Made by a program: the position numbers and the translations under genes
In this document: positions 16,053 through 24,005 of the stretch, in pieces
Numbering within the stretch: the first letter of the stretch is position 1
How the letters are laid out: the number at the start of each line of letters is the position of its first letter
DNA from: Actinomycetota bacterium
GTDB taxonomy: Bacteria > Actinomycetota > Acidimicrobiia > Acidimicrobiales > AC-35
Direction of reading: 5' to 3'
Length of the DNA stretch: 43,062 bases
Assembly (NCBI GenBank): GCA_005884125.1
Contig: VAXP01000115.1
Coordinates: forward strand, 1-43,062
Notes under the pieces: model-generated
Seen by the model: only the letters and a program-made list of their open reading frames with translations
Told to the model about the DNA's origin: nothing
The model's database searches: none

Positions 16053-16339
16053 TGCTTGATCTTCTGGCCGACGCCGAAGAAGAAGTCGACGATCGTGGGA
16101 GCGGCCCCGATGACCAGCGCGGCAAGCCCCGACACGAGAACCGCTCTCCTTCCGGAGAAGGACTGGTGGTAGTTCTGCGAGTGCGAGCCCAGGGCCCAGG
16201 CCGCCGCGCCGATGACGACACCGAGGACGGCGAGCATCAGGGCGACGCCGCCGATCTGATCGGCCAGGTGCTTGACCGCGTCCCATCCCGGCAGCCCCTC
16301 GACAGTGGGTTCGATGCGCGTCCCCGTGATCATCAGCAT
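16049..16339 (-). CDS. Two-helix pilin-like/VirB2-TrbC-like small membrane protein
   Basis: The 96-residue product starts MLMITGTRIEPTVEGLPG and has two hydrophobic helices, IGGVALMLAVLGVVIGAAAW and GRRAVLVSGLAALVIGAAPT. A short polar loop (GSHSQNYHQSFS) separates them, and the end is charged (FFFGVGQKIKQ). This matches the size and two-helix form of the VirB2/TrbC pilin or DUF6112-type proteins that head actinobacterial conjugation operons. A strong AGGAGGAG lies 8 nt before ATG 16339, so the longer frame from 16393 is not used. It is the promoter-proximal gene of the T4SS operon. Confidence 0.7.
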   Translation of the reverse strand: MLMITGTRIEPTVEGLPGWDAVKHLADQIGGVALMLAVLGVVIGAAAWALGSHSQNYHQSFSGRRAVLVSGLAALVIGAAPTIVDFFFGVGQKIKQ

Positions 16340-16426
16340 CAGGACTTCTCCTCCTCGCTCCGTGTCTCGCTCGGTCGGTGCGGGGGCCAGCATGACGGCG
16401 CCAGGGTGTACCTTTCAAGTAGTTTC
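16340..16426. promoter_or_regulatory. AT-rich divergent promoter region between T4SS operon and M15-type peptidase gene
   Basis: The 87 bp between the two divergent starts contain an unusually AT-rich core (about 16408-16441, running into the peptidase gene) in an otherwise GC-rich setting, with TTTCAAGTAGTTTCATG on the plus strand and TTGAAA on the minus strand. Divergent promoters, and possibly an operator controlling both units, are likely. Exact -10/-35 boxes are not resolved by eye. Confidence 0.5.
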
Positions 16427-17101
16427 ATGTATTTTCCGTTTGTGGCACGACCGCAGCGCCGGCGCCCCGGTCTGGTGCTCGCCGGAGCCGGCGGCGCGGC
16501 CCTGCTGGCCACGATCGCCGTGCCCGTGGCCGCCGCCCTCCTCCCGGCCGCGGTGCTCTCGAAGGCGCTCGGGGGGTCCCCGTTAGAGACGGCAGCGGCA
16601 CCGGTCGGCGCCGCTGCCGGTCGAGGCCGACCCTCCCCTGCGCCAGGGCCCCAGGGCGGGGTCCGCTGGCCCGCCGACCCCGCCGCGAGCGCGGCCCTGC
16701 TGACCGACACCCGTGTCCGTCTCAGCCCCTGGGCGCGCGCCGACCTGGCTGCGGGCACCGTGGACGGTCGGGTCCTCGCCGTGCTCGCCTATCTGGCCCG
16801 GGCCCACACCCTGGAGGTGAGCGTGCTCCGGACGGGCCACGCCGAGTTCGTGGCCGGGACGGCCCGGGTGTCCAATCACTTCTACGGCCGAGCCGCAGAC
16901 ATCGTGGCCGTGGACGGGGAGGCGGTGTCGGCCACGAGCTCCACCGCCCGGCTGGCTGTGCTCGAGCTCTTGGCCGGCCCCGCGCCCTTCAGGCCCGACG
17001 AGCTGGGCTCACCCTTCGCGTTCCATGCCCCCGGTGCCTTCAGCGACGCGGCCCACCGCGATCACCTGCACGTCGGCTTCGGGCCTCCGCCGTCCCCGTG
17101 A
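16427..17101 (+). CDS. Membrane-anchored/secreted M15-type peptidoglycan peptidase-like protein
   Basis: The 224-residue protein starts MYFPFVARPQRRRPGLVLAG with a basic N-terminus and a hydrophobic segment (LVLAGAGGAALLATIAVPVA), so it is exported or anchored. The C-terminal domain has SNHFYGRAADIVAVDGEAVS, matching the M15 metal site SxHxxGxAxD (here SNHFYGRAAD), and HRDHLHVGFG, the second His-containing metal motif. M15 enzymes cut peptide cross-links of peptidoglycan. It is divergent from the T4SS operon, which usually needs a wall hydrolase to let its channel cross the cell wall, so it may act with it. An alternative start is GTG 16442. Confidence 0.72.
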   Translation: MYFPFVARPQRRRPGLVLAGAGGAALLATIAVPVAAALLPAAVLSKALGGSPLETAAAPVGAAAGRGRPSPAPGPQGGVRWPADPAASAALLTDTRVRLSPWARADLAAGTVDGRVLAVLAYLARAHTLEVSVLRTGHAEFVAGTARVSNHFYGRAADIVAVDGEAVSATSSTARLAVLELLAGPAPFRPDELGSPFAFHAPGAFSDAAHRDHLHVGFGPPPSP

Positions 17102-17181
17102 GCGGCCGCGGGCGTCCCGGAGGCGCCTGGGAACGGACATCCGCGTCTGGCGCCTCCGACTGCGCGACGCTCGATGGCGCG

Positions 17182-18411
17182 ATGAGCCCCTCCGTCACCG
17201 CGCTCGCCGTGGTGTCGGGCGTGGTGCTGCTTGCCTGCAGCATGGTCGTCCGCACCCTCCTGGCCCGGCGCGCCATCCGGCGCCGGCTCGAGTCCCTGGC
17301 CGTACGGTTGGGCGCGGGCCAGTCCCTGCCTGGGAGGGGCGGCCTCGAGGTGGCGCTGGCCCACCTCGAACGGGCCGCCGGACACGCCCAGGAGACGGTG
17401 ACGGGGGCGCTGACGTCGGGCGCCCTGCTGGCCCGGGCCCTGGACGCCGTCTCCCAGGGCGTGCTGGTGTGCGACGAGCAGGGACAGGTCGTCTACCGCA
17501 ACAGCCACCTGTGCCGCCTGATCGGGAAGCCTGGGTCCGGGCCGCTGGTGGCTGGGATCGTGGAGGAGATGACCGCGGCTACAGGCCACGATCAGGTCCT
17601 GTCGCGTCGCCTCGAGCTCCCAGGGCCCCCACAGGGGACTCTGCGGGTCGATGCCACCCCCGTCGACGACGGCCAGCGGACCGTCGGCGTCGTCGCCGTC
17701 GTGCGCGACATGTCCTCGGACCGCGAGGCTCTCGACACACGCCGGGACTTCCTGGCCGATGCCCGCGACGAGCTGTCGCTGCCGGCGTCGAACATCCGGA
17801 CGCTGGCCGAGGTCCTGGTGGACCAGGAGCCCGGCCCCGTCACCCGCCAGCTGGCGGGCCGCATCCACACCCAGGCCGCGGCCCTGGCCCAGGTGGTCGA
17901 GGACCTGATCCTCCTCCACCGGGCCGAGGTGGAGCCGCCCAGCGCCACCAGGCCCGTCCCCGTCGGCGTGGTCGTCGACCAGGCCCTGGCCCGGGTGCGG
18001 GCCGAGGCCGACCAGCGCGAGGTCTCGGTGGAGATCGCCTCGGGGCCCGAGGGGCCGCCCGAGATGTCGGTGGCCGGCGACCGGGGCCAGCTCGTAGCCG
18101 CGCTGAGCCACCTGGTGCGGGCCGCCGTCCAGGGCTCGCCCGACGGGAGCCGCGTCCACGTGCGCCAGGCCCTGACCGACCGGTTCGCCGAGATCAGGGT
18201 CGGGGACAACGGGTCCGGGCCCGCGGCACGGGCGGGCATGGAGCTCGACCTCCCCTCGGGAGCGGGAGGAGCCGGGGTCGGCCTGAACATCGCCAAGAAG
18301 GTGGCGGAGAGCCACGGGGGCACGGTCGACGTGTGTTCGCCGGAGGACGGCGGACTGGCGCTCGTGCTGAGACTGCCGGTCATCACACCGGTCACCGTCG
18401 TCGAAGCCTGA
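17182..18411 (+). CDS. PAS-HisKA-HATPase histidine-kinase-like protein lacking the phospho-acceptor His
   Basis: The 409-residue protein has an N-terminal membrane helix (VTALAVVSGVVLLACSMVV). A PAS-like domain follows (AVSQGVLVCDEQGQVVYRNS) and then a HisKA-like region reading RRDFLADARDELSLPASNIR. Canonical kinases have SHELRTP here; this protein has Asp196 in place of the His. In the HATPase domain the G1 box DNGSG and G2 box GGAGVGLNIAKKVAESHGG are kept, but the N-box reads SHLVRAAVQGSP, with Ala where the Mg-binding Asn belongs. It is probably not an autophosphorylating kinase, and no response regulator is adjacent. GTG 17098 would overlap the upstream stop but adds 28 codons with poorer third-position GC, so ATG 17182 is preferred. 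Confidence 0.75.
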   Translation: MSPSVTALAVVSGVVLLACSMVVRTLLARRAIRRRLESLAVRLGAGQSLPGRGGLEVALAHLERAAGHAQETVTGALTSGALLARALDAVSQGVLVCDEQGQVVYRNSHLCRLIGKPGSGPLVAGIVEEMTAATGHDQVLSRRLELPGPPQGTLRVDATPVDDGQRTVGVVAVVRDMSSDREALDTRRDFLADARDELSLPASNIRTLAEVLVDQEPGPVTRQLAGRIHTQAAALAQVVEDLILLHRAEVEPPSATRPVPVGVVVDQALARVRAEADQREVSVEIASGPEGPPEMSVAGDRGQLVAALSHLVRAAVQGSPDGSRVHVRQALTDRFAEIRVGDNGSGPAARAGMELDLPSGAGGAGVGLNIAKKVAESHGGTVDVCSPEDGGLALVLRLPVITPVTVVEA

Positions 18412-18426
18412 CCGGCGTCGCACGCC

Positions 18427-19203
18427 GTGACCGTGCTGATAGGCACCTCAGGATGGCAGTACCGGGATTGGAGGGGCGCCTTCTACCCGGCCGAGCTGCC
18501 CCAGCGGGCGTGGCTCGAGCACTACGCCGCCTGCTTCGCCACGGTGGAGGTCAACAACGCCTTCTACCGCCTCCCCGCGCCGGGCACGTTCGCCGACTGG
18601 GCCGCCCGTACCCCGGATGACTTCTGCACCGCGGTCAAGGCCAGCCGCTACCTGACCCACGTCAAGCGCCTGCGCGACCCGGCCGAGCCAGTGAAGCGCT
18701 TCCTCGACCATGCTCGCCACCTGGGACCCAAGCTGGGCCCGGTTCTTCTCCAGCTCCCCCCGACGCTGAAGGCCGACCTGGCCGCGCTGGGCGAGACGCT
18801 GCGCCGCTTTCCCCCAGAGGTGAGGGTGGCCGTCGAGCTCCGCCATCCCTCATGGTTCGAGGCCGGGACGCGTGAGGTGCTCGAGGAGCACGGGGCCGCC
18901 TTGTGCCTGGCCGACAGCCAGCAACGGCGCACGCCGCTGTGGCGCACGGCGGGGTGGGGCTACCTGCGCATGCACCAGGGCCGGGCCACCCCCGAGCCGT
19001 GCTACGGGCGTCGGGCCCTGGCCGGGTGGGCCCGCAGGCTGGCCGACACGTGGGGCGACGGAGAGGACGTCTACGTGTACTTCAACAACGACACCCGGGC
19101 CTGCGCCGTGCGGGACGCGGCCGTCATGGCCCACCAGTTGGAGCGGGTCGGCCTGTCCCCCACCCGCGTGCCACCACCCCGGACGGTGCGGGTGGGACGG
19201 TGA
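18427..19203 (+). CDS. DUF72 (YecE-like) family protein
   Basis: The 258-residue protein begins MTVLIGTSGWQYRDWRGAFY, the family's diagnostic GTSGW..YxxWxxxFYP start. It continues with HYAACFATVEVNNAFYRLPA, FTAVKASRYLTHVKRL-like (FCTAVKASRYLTHVKRL), LGPVLLQLPPTLKADL and VAVELRHPSWF, and ends with DVYVYFNNDTRACAVRDA. This TIM-barrel-like family is widespread but has no established enzymatic role. Length is normal. It lies 15 nt after the kinase-like gene on the same strand and converges on serS with only 18 nt between stops. Confidence 0.92.
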   Translation: MTVLIGTSGWQYRDWRGAFYPAELPQRAWLEHYAACFATVEVNNAFYRLPAPGTFADWAARTPDDFCTAVKASRYLTHVKRLRDPAEPVKRFLDHARHLGPKLGPVLLQLPPTLKADLAALGETLRRFPPEVRVAVELRHPSWFEAGTREVLEEHGAALCLADSQQRRTPLWRTAGWGYLRMHQGRATPEPCYGRRALAGWARRLADTWGDGEDVYVYFNNDTRACAVRDAAVMAHQLERVGLSPTRVPPPRTVRVGR

Positions 19204-19221
19204 TGGTCGCGGAGAGATCGC

Positions 19222-20514
19222 TCAGGCGATGAGCTCGGCGCCGGCGAACCACCCTCGGAGAGCCTCGGGGACGGCCACGTAGCCGTCGGGCCGCCGGTAG
19301 GCCTCCACGATGGCGGCCCACACCCGGGGCACGGCCAGCGCCGAACCGTTGAGGGTGTGACAGGGCTCGGCACCCGAGCCCTGGGCCGGGCGGTAGCGGA
19401 TGTTGGCCCGCCGGGCCTGGTAGTCGCTGAACCACGACACCGAGGAGACCTCGAGCCACTGGTCGCACCCCGGCGCGTAGACCTCGAGGTCGAAGGTGCG
19501 CGCCGAGGAGGGCCCGAGGTCCCCGGCGCAGAGGTCCACCACGCGATAGGTCAGGCCCAGGCCCTGCAGGGCGGCCTCGGCCCTGGCCAGGAGGTCGGCG
19601 TGGACGCCCGCCGCTTGGCCCTGGGTGGTGTAGGCCAGGATCTCGACCTTGTCGAACTCGTGCACACGCAGCAGGCCGCGGGTGTCGCGCCCCGCCGACC
19701 CGGCCTCGCGACGGAAGCACGAGGTGTAGGCCATCAGGCGCAGGGGAAGGTCGGCCTCGGGGAGGATCTCGTCGCGCGCCAACGACGTGAGGGGGACCTC
19801 GGCGGTGGGGATGGCCCAGAGGTCGTCCCGCTCGATGTGGTAGGCGTCGTCGGCGAACTTGGGAAGGTGCCCGGTCGAGGTCATGGTCTCCGTGCGCACC
19901 AGCGTCGGGGGGCGGATCTCCTCGAATGCGTCCCGGTTGAGCTCCAGGCCGAACTGGACCAGGGCCCGGGCCAGGGTGGCGCCGCCCCTGCGGAACATCG
20001 GGAACATGGAGCCCGACAGCTTCGCTCCCCGCTCGAGGTCGAGGATCCCCAGGTGCGAGCCGATCTCCCAGTGAGGCACCCGCTGGTGCTCGGCGTAGGC
20101 GTCGACGGAAGCCTGGCCCGCGGGCGACCAGGTGCGCAGGACGACGTTGTCGGCGGGCGAGTCCCCGTCGGGGCAGTCCTCGGCGGGGATGTTGGGCACG
20201 AGGAGCAGCCGGTCGCGCAGGCTCTGGGCCAGGCGGTCGACCAGGGCATCGGCCTCCCGCTCCTCGGCACCCAGGTCCCGGCTCTCCTGCTTTAGCTTCT
20301 CGGCCCGGTCCCGTTCTCCGCTCCGGTAGGCGGCTTCGACCTCCTTGGAGAGCTGGCGGACCCGCGCTCGCAGCTCGTCGCGGTGAGCCGTGGCCGCCCG
20401 CAGTCGCTCGTCCAGCGCCAGCACCTCGCCGACCTCGGTGGCCCGGACCCCGCGCCGGGCCAGGGCGGCCTTCACCGCCGCGGGATCGGCGCGCACCTGG
20501 CGTATGTCGATCAT
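19222..20514 (-). CDS. serS: Seryl-tRNA synthetase
   Basis: The enzyme charges tRNA-Ser with serine in the cytoplasm. The 430-residue product has the expected plan: MIDIRQVRADPAAVKAALAR at the start, then a long coiled-coil arm (LDERLRAATAHRDELRARVR through KQESRDLGAEE). The class II core contains TAEVPLTSLARDE (serine-binding), motif 2 FRREAGSAGRDTRGLLRVHE and motif 3 LNGSALAVPRVWAAIVE. Length is usual. ATG 20514 is chosen over the longer frame from 20553 because MIDIRxVR is the family N-terminus. It is divergent from the ABC exporter gene, with 28 bp between starts. Confidence 0.97.
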   Translation of the reverse strand: MIDIRQVRADPAAVKAALARRGVRATEVGEVLALDERLRAATAHRDELRARVRQLSKEVEAAYRSGERDRAEKLKQESRDLGAEEREADALVDRLAQSLRDRLLLVPNIPAEDCPDGDSPADNVVLRTWSPAGQASVDAYAEHQRVPHWEIGSHLGILDLERGAKLSGSMFPMFRRGGATLARALVQFGLELNRDAFEEIRPPTLVRTETMTSTGHLPKFADDAYHIERDDLWAIPTAEVPLTSLARDEILPEADLPLRLMAYTSCFRREAGSAGRDTRGLLRVHEFDKVEILAYTTQGQAAGVHADLLARAEAALQGLGLTYRVVDLCAGDLGPSSARTFDLEVYAPGCDQWLEVSSVSWFSDYQARRANIRYRPAQGSGAEPCHTLNGSALAVPRVWAAIVEAYRRPDGYVAVPEALRGWFAGAELIA

Positions 20515-20528
20515 CTGAACGGCCACGG

Positions 20529-20534
20529 TAGCGT
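20529..20534 (+). promoter_or_regulatory. Candidate -10 element before the ABC-exporter operon
   Basis: TAGCGT is followed 8 nt later by GTG 20543, within a 28-bp divergent intergenic region. An almost identical GGTAGCGTGCGC sequence precedes the GTG at 41436. The short distance leaves little or no 5' leader. No clear -35 can be assigned because it would lie inside serS. Confidence 0.35.
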
Positions 20535-20542
20535 GCGCCGCC

Positions 20543-21460
20543 GTGGCCGCCATCGACGTTTCCGGCCTCGTCGTGCGCTACGGCGAGGTCACCGCGGTGG
20601 ACGGCCTCGACCTCTCGGCCGACGCGGGATCGGTCCTCGCGCTGCTGGGACCCAACGGCGCGGGGAAGACCACCACGGTGGAGACGCTGGAGGGCTACCG
20701 GAGGCCCACGGCAGGACGGGTGCGCGTCATGGGCCTGGATCCCGTCACCGATCGCAGGCGCCTGGCGCCGCTCATCGGGGTCATGCTCCAGCGCGGGGGC
20801 GTGTATCCCACGATGAGCGCACGCGACGCGCTGGGGCTCTTCGCCGCCTACTACGACGACCCCGTGAGCCCGGCCCAGCTCCTCGACCTCGTCGATCTCG
20901 CCGCCGTGGCCCGACGTCCGTGGCGGACGCTGTCGGGGGGCGAGCAGCAGCGGGTATCGCTGGCCCTGGCCCTCGTCGGGCGGCCCCGGGTGGCGTTCCT
21001 CGACGAGCCCACCGCCGGCATGGACCCCGCGGCCCGACAGCTGCTGTGGTCCGTCGTGCGCCGCCTGCGCGACGACGGGGTGTGCGTGCTCATGACCACG
21101 CACTACCTGGAGGAGGCGGAGCGGCTGGCGGACAGGGTGGTGATCATCGACGGCGGCCGGGCCGTGGCCGAGGGGACCCCGGCCGAGCTCGTCTCCGCCG
21201 GGGGCGGGCGGGAGATCCGCTTCGGCGCGCCCGCCGGCATCGACACCGCCGCCCTGGGGGCGGCGGTGGAGGCGGCCGTGGCCGAGGAGCGACCGGGGGA
21301 GTACCTCGTGGCCGGGGCGGCGACGCCGGCCCGGGTCGCATCGCTCACGGCCTGGCTGGCGGAGCGCCAGCTCCCCCTGGCCGACCTGCGGGCGGGAAGG
21401 CAGACGCTGGAGGACGTCTTCCTGCGCCTGACCGGGGAGAGGGCGGAGGCGGGTCGGTGA
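20543..21460 (+). CDS. ABC-2 type exporter ATP-binding protein (DrrA-like)
   Basis: The 305-residue protein is a complete nucleotide-binding subunit. Walker A is LLGPNGAGKTTTVETLEGY, the Q-loop is IGVMLQRGGVYPTMSARD, the signature is TLSGGEQQRVSLALAL, Walker B is VAFLDEPTAGMDPAARQ and the switch His is in LMTTHYLEEAERLADRV. A C-terminal regulatory region ends TLEDVFLRLTGERAEA, which is characteristic of the DrrA/CcmA group of drug, lipid or polysaccharide exporters. It pairs with the next gene, which overlaps it by four bases (GTGA). The substrate cannot be inferred. Confidence 0.92.
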   Translation: MAAIDVSGLVVRYGEVTAVDGLDLSADAGSVLALLGPNGAGKTTTVETLEGYRRPTAGRVRVMGLDPVTDRRRLAPLIGVMLQRGGVYPTMSARDALGLFAAYYDDPVSPAQLLDLVDLAAVARRPWRTLSGGEQQRVSLALALVGRPRVAFLDEPTAGMDPAARQLLWSVVRRLRDDGVCVLMTTHYLEEAERLADRVVIIDGGRAVAEGTPAELVSAGGGREIRFGAPAGIDTAALGAAVEAAVAEERPGEYLVAGAATPARVASLTAWLAERQLPLADLRAGRQTLEDVFLRLTGERAEAGR

Positions 21461-22182
21461 AGCCGCGGCCCGTCATCGCCCAGGCTCGCGCCGAGATCCT
21501 CATGACCTTGCGCCGGGGGGAGTCGCTGCTTTTGGCGCTGGGTATCCCCGTGCTGCTGCTCGTGTTCTTCTCCGAGGTCGACGTGCTCCCTGTGGGCACC
21601 CGTCACCCGGTCACCTTCCTGGCCCCGGGGGTCCTCGCCCTGGCGGTCATGTCCACCGCCATGGTCGGCCTGGGCATCGCCACCGGCTTCGAGCGCAGCT
21701 ACGGAGTGCTCAAGCGGCTGGGCACGACGCCTCTTGGCCGGCCCGCGCTGCTCACGGCCAAGACCGCGGCCATCCTCGTGGTCGAGGTCGTGCAGGTGGC
21801 CGTGCTCGTTCCCGTGGCCCTGGCGCTGGGGTGGGACCCTTCCGGCGGCGTGCTCGCGGCACTGGGCGCGGTGCTGGTGGCCACCGTCGCCTTCGCCGGA
21901 CTGGGGCTGCTCATGGCCGGCACCCTGCGAGCCGAGGTGACGCTGGCCGCGGCCAACGGCCTCTACCTTCTCCTGCTGCTGTTGGGCGGGATGGTGGTGC
22001 CCCTGGCCAAGCTTCCCGGAGGGCTGCGGGCCCTGGCTCGCCTGCTCCCGGCCGCCGCCCTCTCCGACGTCCTGCACGCCTCCCTGGGAGGCGACCCCAC
22101 GCCCGCTCGGGCGTGGGCCGTCCTGGCCGCGTGGGCCGTGGTCGCCCCCGCGCTGGCGGCCGCGGCCTTCCGTTGGGAGTGA
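21457..22182 (+). CDS. ABC-2 type exporter permease
   Basis: The 241-residue membrane protein has about six helices, including LLLALGIPVLLLVFFSEVDV, FLAPGVLALAVMSTAMVGLG, VVEVVQVAVLVPVALALGW, LGAVLVATVAFAGLGLLMAG and YLLLLLLGGMVVPLAKLPGG. The cytoplasmic segment GFERSYGVLKRLGTTPLGRP is the ABC-2 'coupling' region seen in DrrB-like permeases. The GTG start at 21457 overlaps the TGA of the ATPase gene, so the two subunits are translationally coupled. The substrate is unknown. Confidence 0.9.
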   Translation: MKPRPVIAQARAEILMTLRRGESLLLALGIPVLLLVFFSEVDVLPVGTRHPVTFLAPGVLALAVMSTAMVGLGIATGFERSYGVLKRLGTTPLGRPALLTAKTAAILVVEVVQVAVLVPVALALGWDPSGGVLAALGAVLVATVAFAGLGLLMAGTLRAEVTLAAANGLYLLLLLLGGMVVPLAKLPGGLRALARLLPAAALSDVLHASLGGDPTPARAWAVLAAWAVVAPALAAAAFRWE

Positions 22183-22230
22183 AGGGGCGCTGAAAGCCCG
22201 ATTCGCGGTTTCGCTCCAGACCCGCGACCG

Positions 22231-22247
22231 ACAGCGGCGGCTGTTTT
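22231..22247 (+). terminator. Candidate weak intrinsic terminator
   Basis: ACAGC-GGCG-GCTGT followed by TTT forms a five-base-pair stem with a four-base loop and a short T-run. It sits 49 bp after the ABC-2 permease stop and 68 bp before the next operon. The stem is short, so efficiency is doubtful. Confidence 0.4.
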
Positions 22248-22286
22248 CGTAGGGCGCGCCTTCTTCCTCCTCGCGGTGAGCGGTGT

Positions 22287-22292
22287 CACAAT
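22287..22292 (+). promoter_or_regulatory. Candidate promoter of the liv/acyl-CoA ligase operon
   Basis: CACAAT preceded by TGT (an extended -10 pattern) lies 22 nt before GTG 22315. The resulting short leader would contain GGGGAGAGAAGG, a plausible ribosome-binding site. The -35 region (around 22264-22269) is only weakly matched. The only other non-coding gap within the downstream operon is 26 bp before livK. Confidence 0.35.
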
Positions 22293-22314
22293 GACGCTCG
22301 GGGAGAGAAGGTGA

Positions 22315-23154
22315 GTGGGCGCAATGCGCCAGGCGGACACGATCGCGACAGGTGAGGGCACGACGCTTCTCGGCGTCACCGGGCTGGAGGTCGTCTACAG
22401 CGACGTCATCCTCGTCCTGAGGGGCGTCAGCCTGGCCGTGCCTCCCGGGTCCATCGTCGCCCTGTTGGGAGCCAACGGCGCGGGCAAGACCACCTTGCTG
22501 AGGGCGGTGACCGGGCTGCTCCCGCTGCACCGGGGACGGATCACCAAGGGCCACGTGACCCTGGACGGCCGGCCCGTTGCCGGCCGGGACCCGGCCGAGA
22601 TGGTGCGGGCGGGCCTGAGCCAGGTGATGGAGGGCCGCAGGATCTTCGCCGAGCTCACCGTGGAGGACAACCTGCGGGCCGGGGGCTACGTGGTCCGCTC
22701 CCGGGCCGGGCTGCGCGAAGCCTACGAGAGGGTCATGGGGCTGTTCCCCATCCTGGCCGAGCGCCGCGGTCAGGTCGCGGGCTACCTGTCGGGCGGAGAG
22801 CAGCAGATGCTGAGCATGGGCCGGGCACTGATGCCGTCGCCCCGGCTCCTGCTGCTCGACGAACCCTCTCTCGGGCTCGCTCCTATCATCGTCGAGCAGA
22901 TCGCCAAGATCATCAAGGAGATCAACGCCCAGGGCACGGCCATCCTGCTCGTGGAGCAGAACGCGACCATGGCCCTGTCCATCGCCGACTACGGCTACGT
23001 CCTCGAGCACGGCCGGGTGGTGAAGGACGCACCCGCGCCCGAGCTGCTCGCCGACCGGGACATCCAGGAGTTCTACCTTGGCGTGGGTGAGGCCGGTCGC
23101 AGGTCGTACCGGGACGTGAAGACCTACCGGCGGCGCAAGCGGTGGACGGCGTGA
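22315..23154 (+). CDS. livF: Branched-chain-amino-acid-type ABC transporter ATP-binding protein, LivF-like
   Basis: The 279-residue ATPase has Walker A LLGANGAGKTTLLRAVTG, the LivF-typical MVRAGLSQVMEGRRIFAELT (Q-loop region with 'EGRRIF'), signature YLSGGEQQMLSMGRALM and Walker B LLLLDEPSLGLAPIIVEQ. LLVEQNATMALSIADYGYVL and HGRVVKDAPAPELLADRDIQ follow, and the end is an unusual basic tail (SYRDVKTYRRRKRW). LivF works with LivG as the two ATPases of HAAT-family importers. GTG 22315 follows GAGAAGG; ATG 22324 is an alternative. It is first in a six-gene operon that also encodes an acyl-CoA ligase, so the substrate may be a carboxylic acid rather than an amino acid. Confidence 0.92.
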   Translation: MGAMRQADTIATGEGTTLLGVTGLEVVYSDVILVLRGVSLAVPPGSIVALLGANGAGKTTLLRAVTGLLPLHRGRITKGHVTLDGRPVAGRDPAEMVRAGLSQVMEGRRIFAELTVEDNLRAGGYVVRSRAGLREAYERVMGLFPILAERRGQVAGYLSGGEQQMLSMGRALMPSPRLLLLDEPSLGLAPIIVEQIAKIIKEINAQGTAILLVEQNATMALSIADYGYVLEHGRVVKDAPAPELLADRDIQEFYLGVGEAGRRSYRDVKTYRRRKRWTA

Positions 23155-24005
23155 GCGACCTGCTCGAGTTCCGGGAGGTGAGCCTGCGCTTCGGCGGCGT
23201 GCAGGCCCTCTCCCACGTGAGCTTCATCGTCGCCAACGACGAGCTGCTGGCGGTGATCGGCCCCAACGGCGCGGGCAAGACATCCATCTTCAACTGCCTC
23301 AACGGCGTCTACCGGCCCCAGCAGGGCTCCATCCGCCTGGAGGGCACGGAGCTGATCGGGCGCCGGCCCGCCGCCATCGCCGCCCTGGGCGTGGCCCGCA
23401 CCTTTCAGAACCTGGCCCTGTTCACCAACCTCGACGTGGTCGACAACCTCATGCTCGGGCGTCACCACCTCATGCGCACCGGGTTCGTGAGCGGCGCCCT
23501 GTGGTGGGGCCGGGCCAAGTCCGAGGAGGTCAGCCACCGGCGCAGATGCGAGGAGATCATCGATCTGCTCGAGCTGCAGCCCTACCGCCACGCCCGGGTG
23601 GGAACGCTCCCCTACGGGATCAAGAAGCGCATCGAGCTGGCGCGGGCCCTGTGCATGGACCCCAAGCTCCTCCTGCTCGACGAACCGGTGGCGGGCATGA
23701 ACCTGGAGGAGACGGAGGACACGGCCCGCTACATCCTCGAGGTCCGGGAGCGCCTGGGCATCTCCGTCATCCTCGTCGAGCACGACATGCGCATGGTCAT
23801 GGACATAGCCGACCGGGTAGTGGTCCTCGACTTCGGCCTGGTGATCGCCACCGGGGCGCCGGCCGAGGTGCAGTCCGACCCGGCCGTGATCGCGGCCTAC
23901 CTCGGGACCCCGGCCGAGGCGGTGGCCGGGACCGGCGAGCACCCGGCCGCGGCCGGCGGCGGGGCCAAGGCCGCAGCCGCGGCCTCGTGGTGGGCCGACC
24001 GGTGA
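23151..24005 (+). CDS. livG: Branched-chain-amino-acid-type ABC transporter ATP-binding protein, LivG-like
   Basis: This is the second ATPase of the importer, about 284 residues. Walker A is VIGPNGAGKTSIFNCLNG, the LivG-typical Q-loop region is LGVARTFQNLALFTNLDVVD, and the degenerate signature is GTLPYGIKKRIELARALCMD (LPYG in place of LSGG is normal for LivG; the following Gln is Ile here). Walker B is LLLLDEPVAGMNLEETEDTA and ILVEHDMRMVMDIADRVVVL follows. An Ala/Gly-rich tail closes the protein. The GTG start at 23151 overlaps the livF stop as GTGA; GTG 23142 is also possible. Its stop in turn overlaps the ligase start. Confidence 0.92.
   Translation: MSDLLEFREVSLRFGGVQALSHVSFIVANDELLAVIGPNGAGKTSIFNCLNGVYRPQQGSIRLEGTELIGRRPAAIAALGVARTFQNLALFTNLDVVDNLMLGRHHLMRTGFVSGALWWGRAKSEEVSHRRRCEEIIDLLELQPYRHARVGTLPYGIKKRIELARALCMDPKLLLLDEPVAGMNLEETEDTARYILEVRERLGISVILVEHDMRMVMDIADRVVVLDFGLVIATGAPAEVQSDPAVIAAYLGTPAEAVAGTGEHPAAAGGGAKAAAAASWWADR

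Noticed and set aside
9284-16339. The T4SS locus as a complete integrative conjugative element attached at tRNA-Lys
   Set aside because: Elements normally insert at the tRNA 3' end, whereas the T4SS abuts the 5' end. No integrase, excisionase, relaxase or direct repeat was found.
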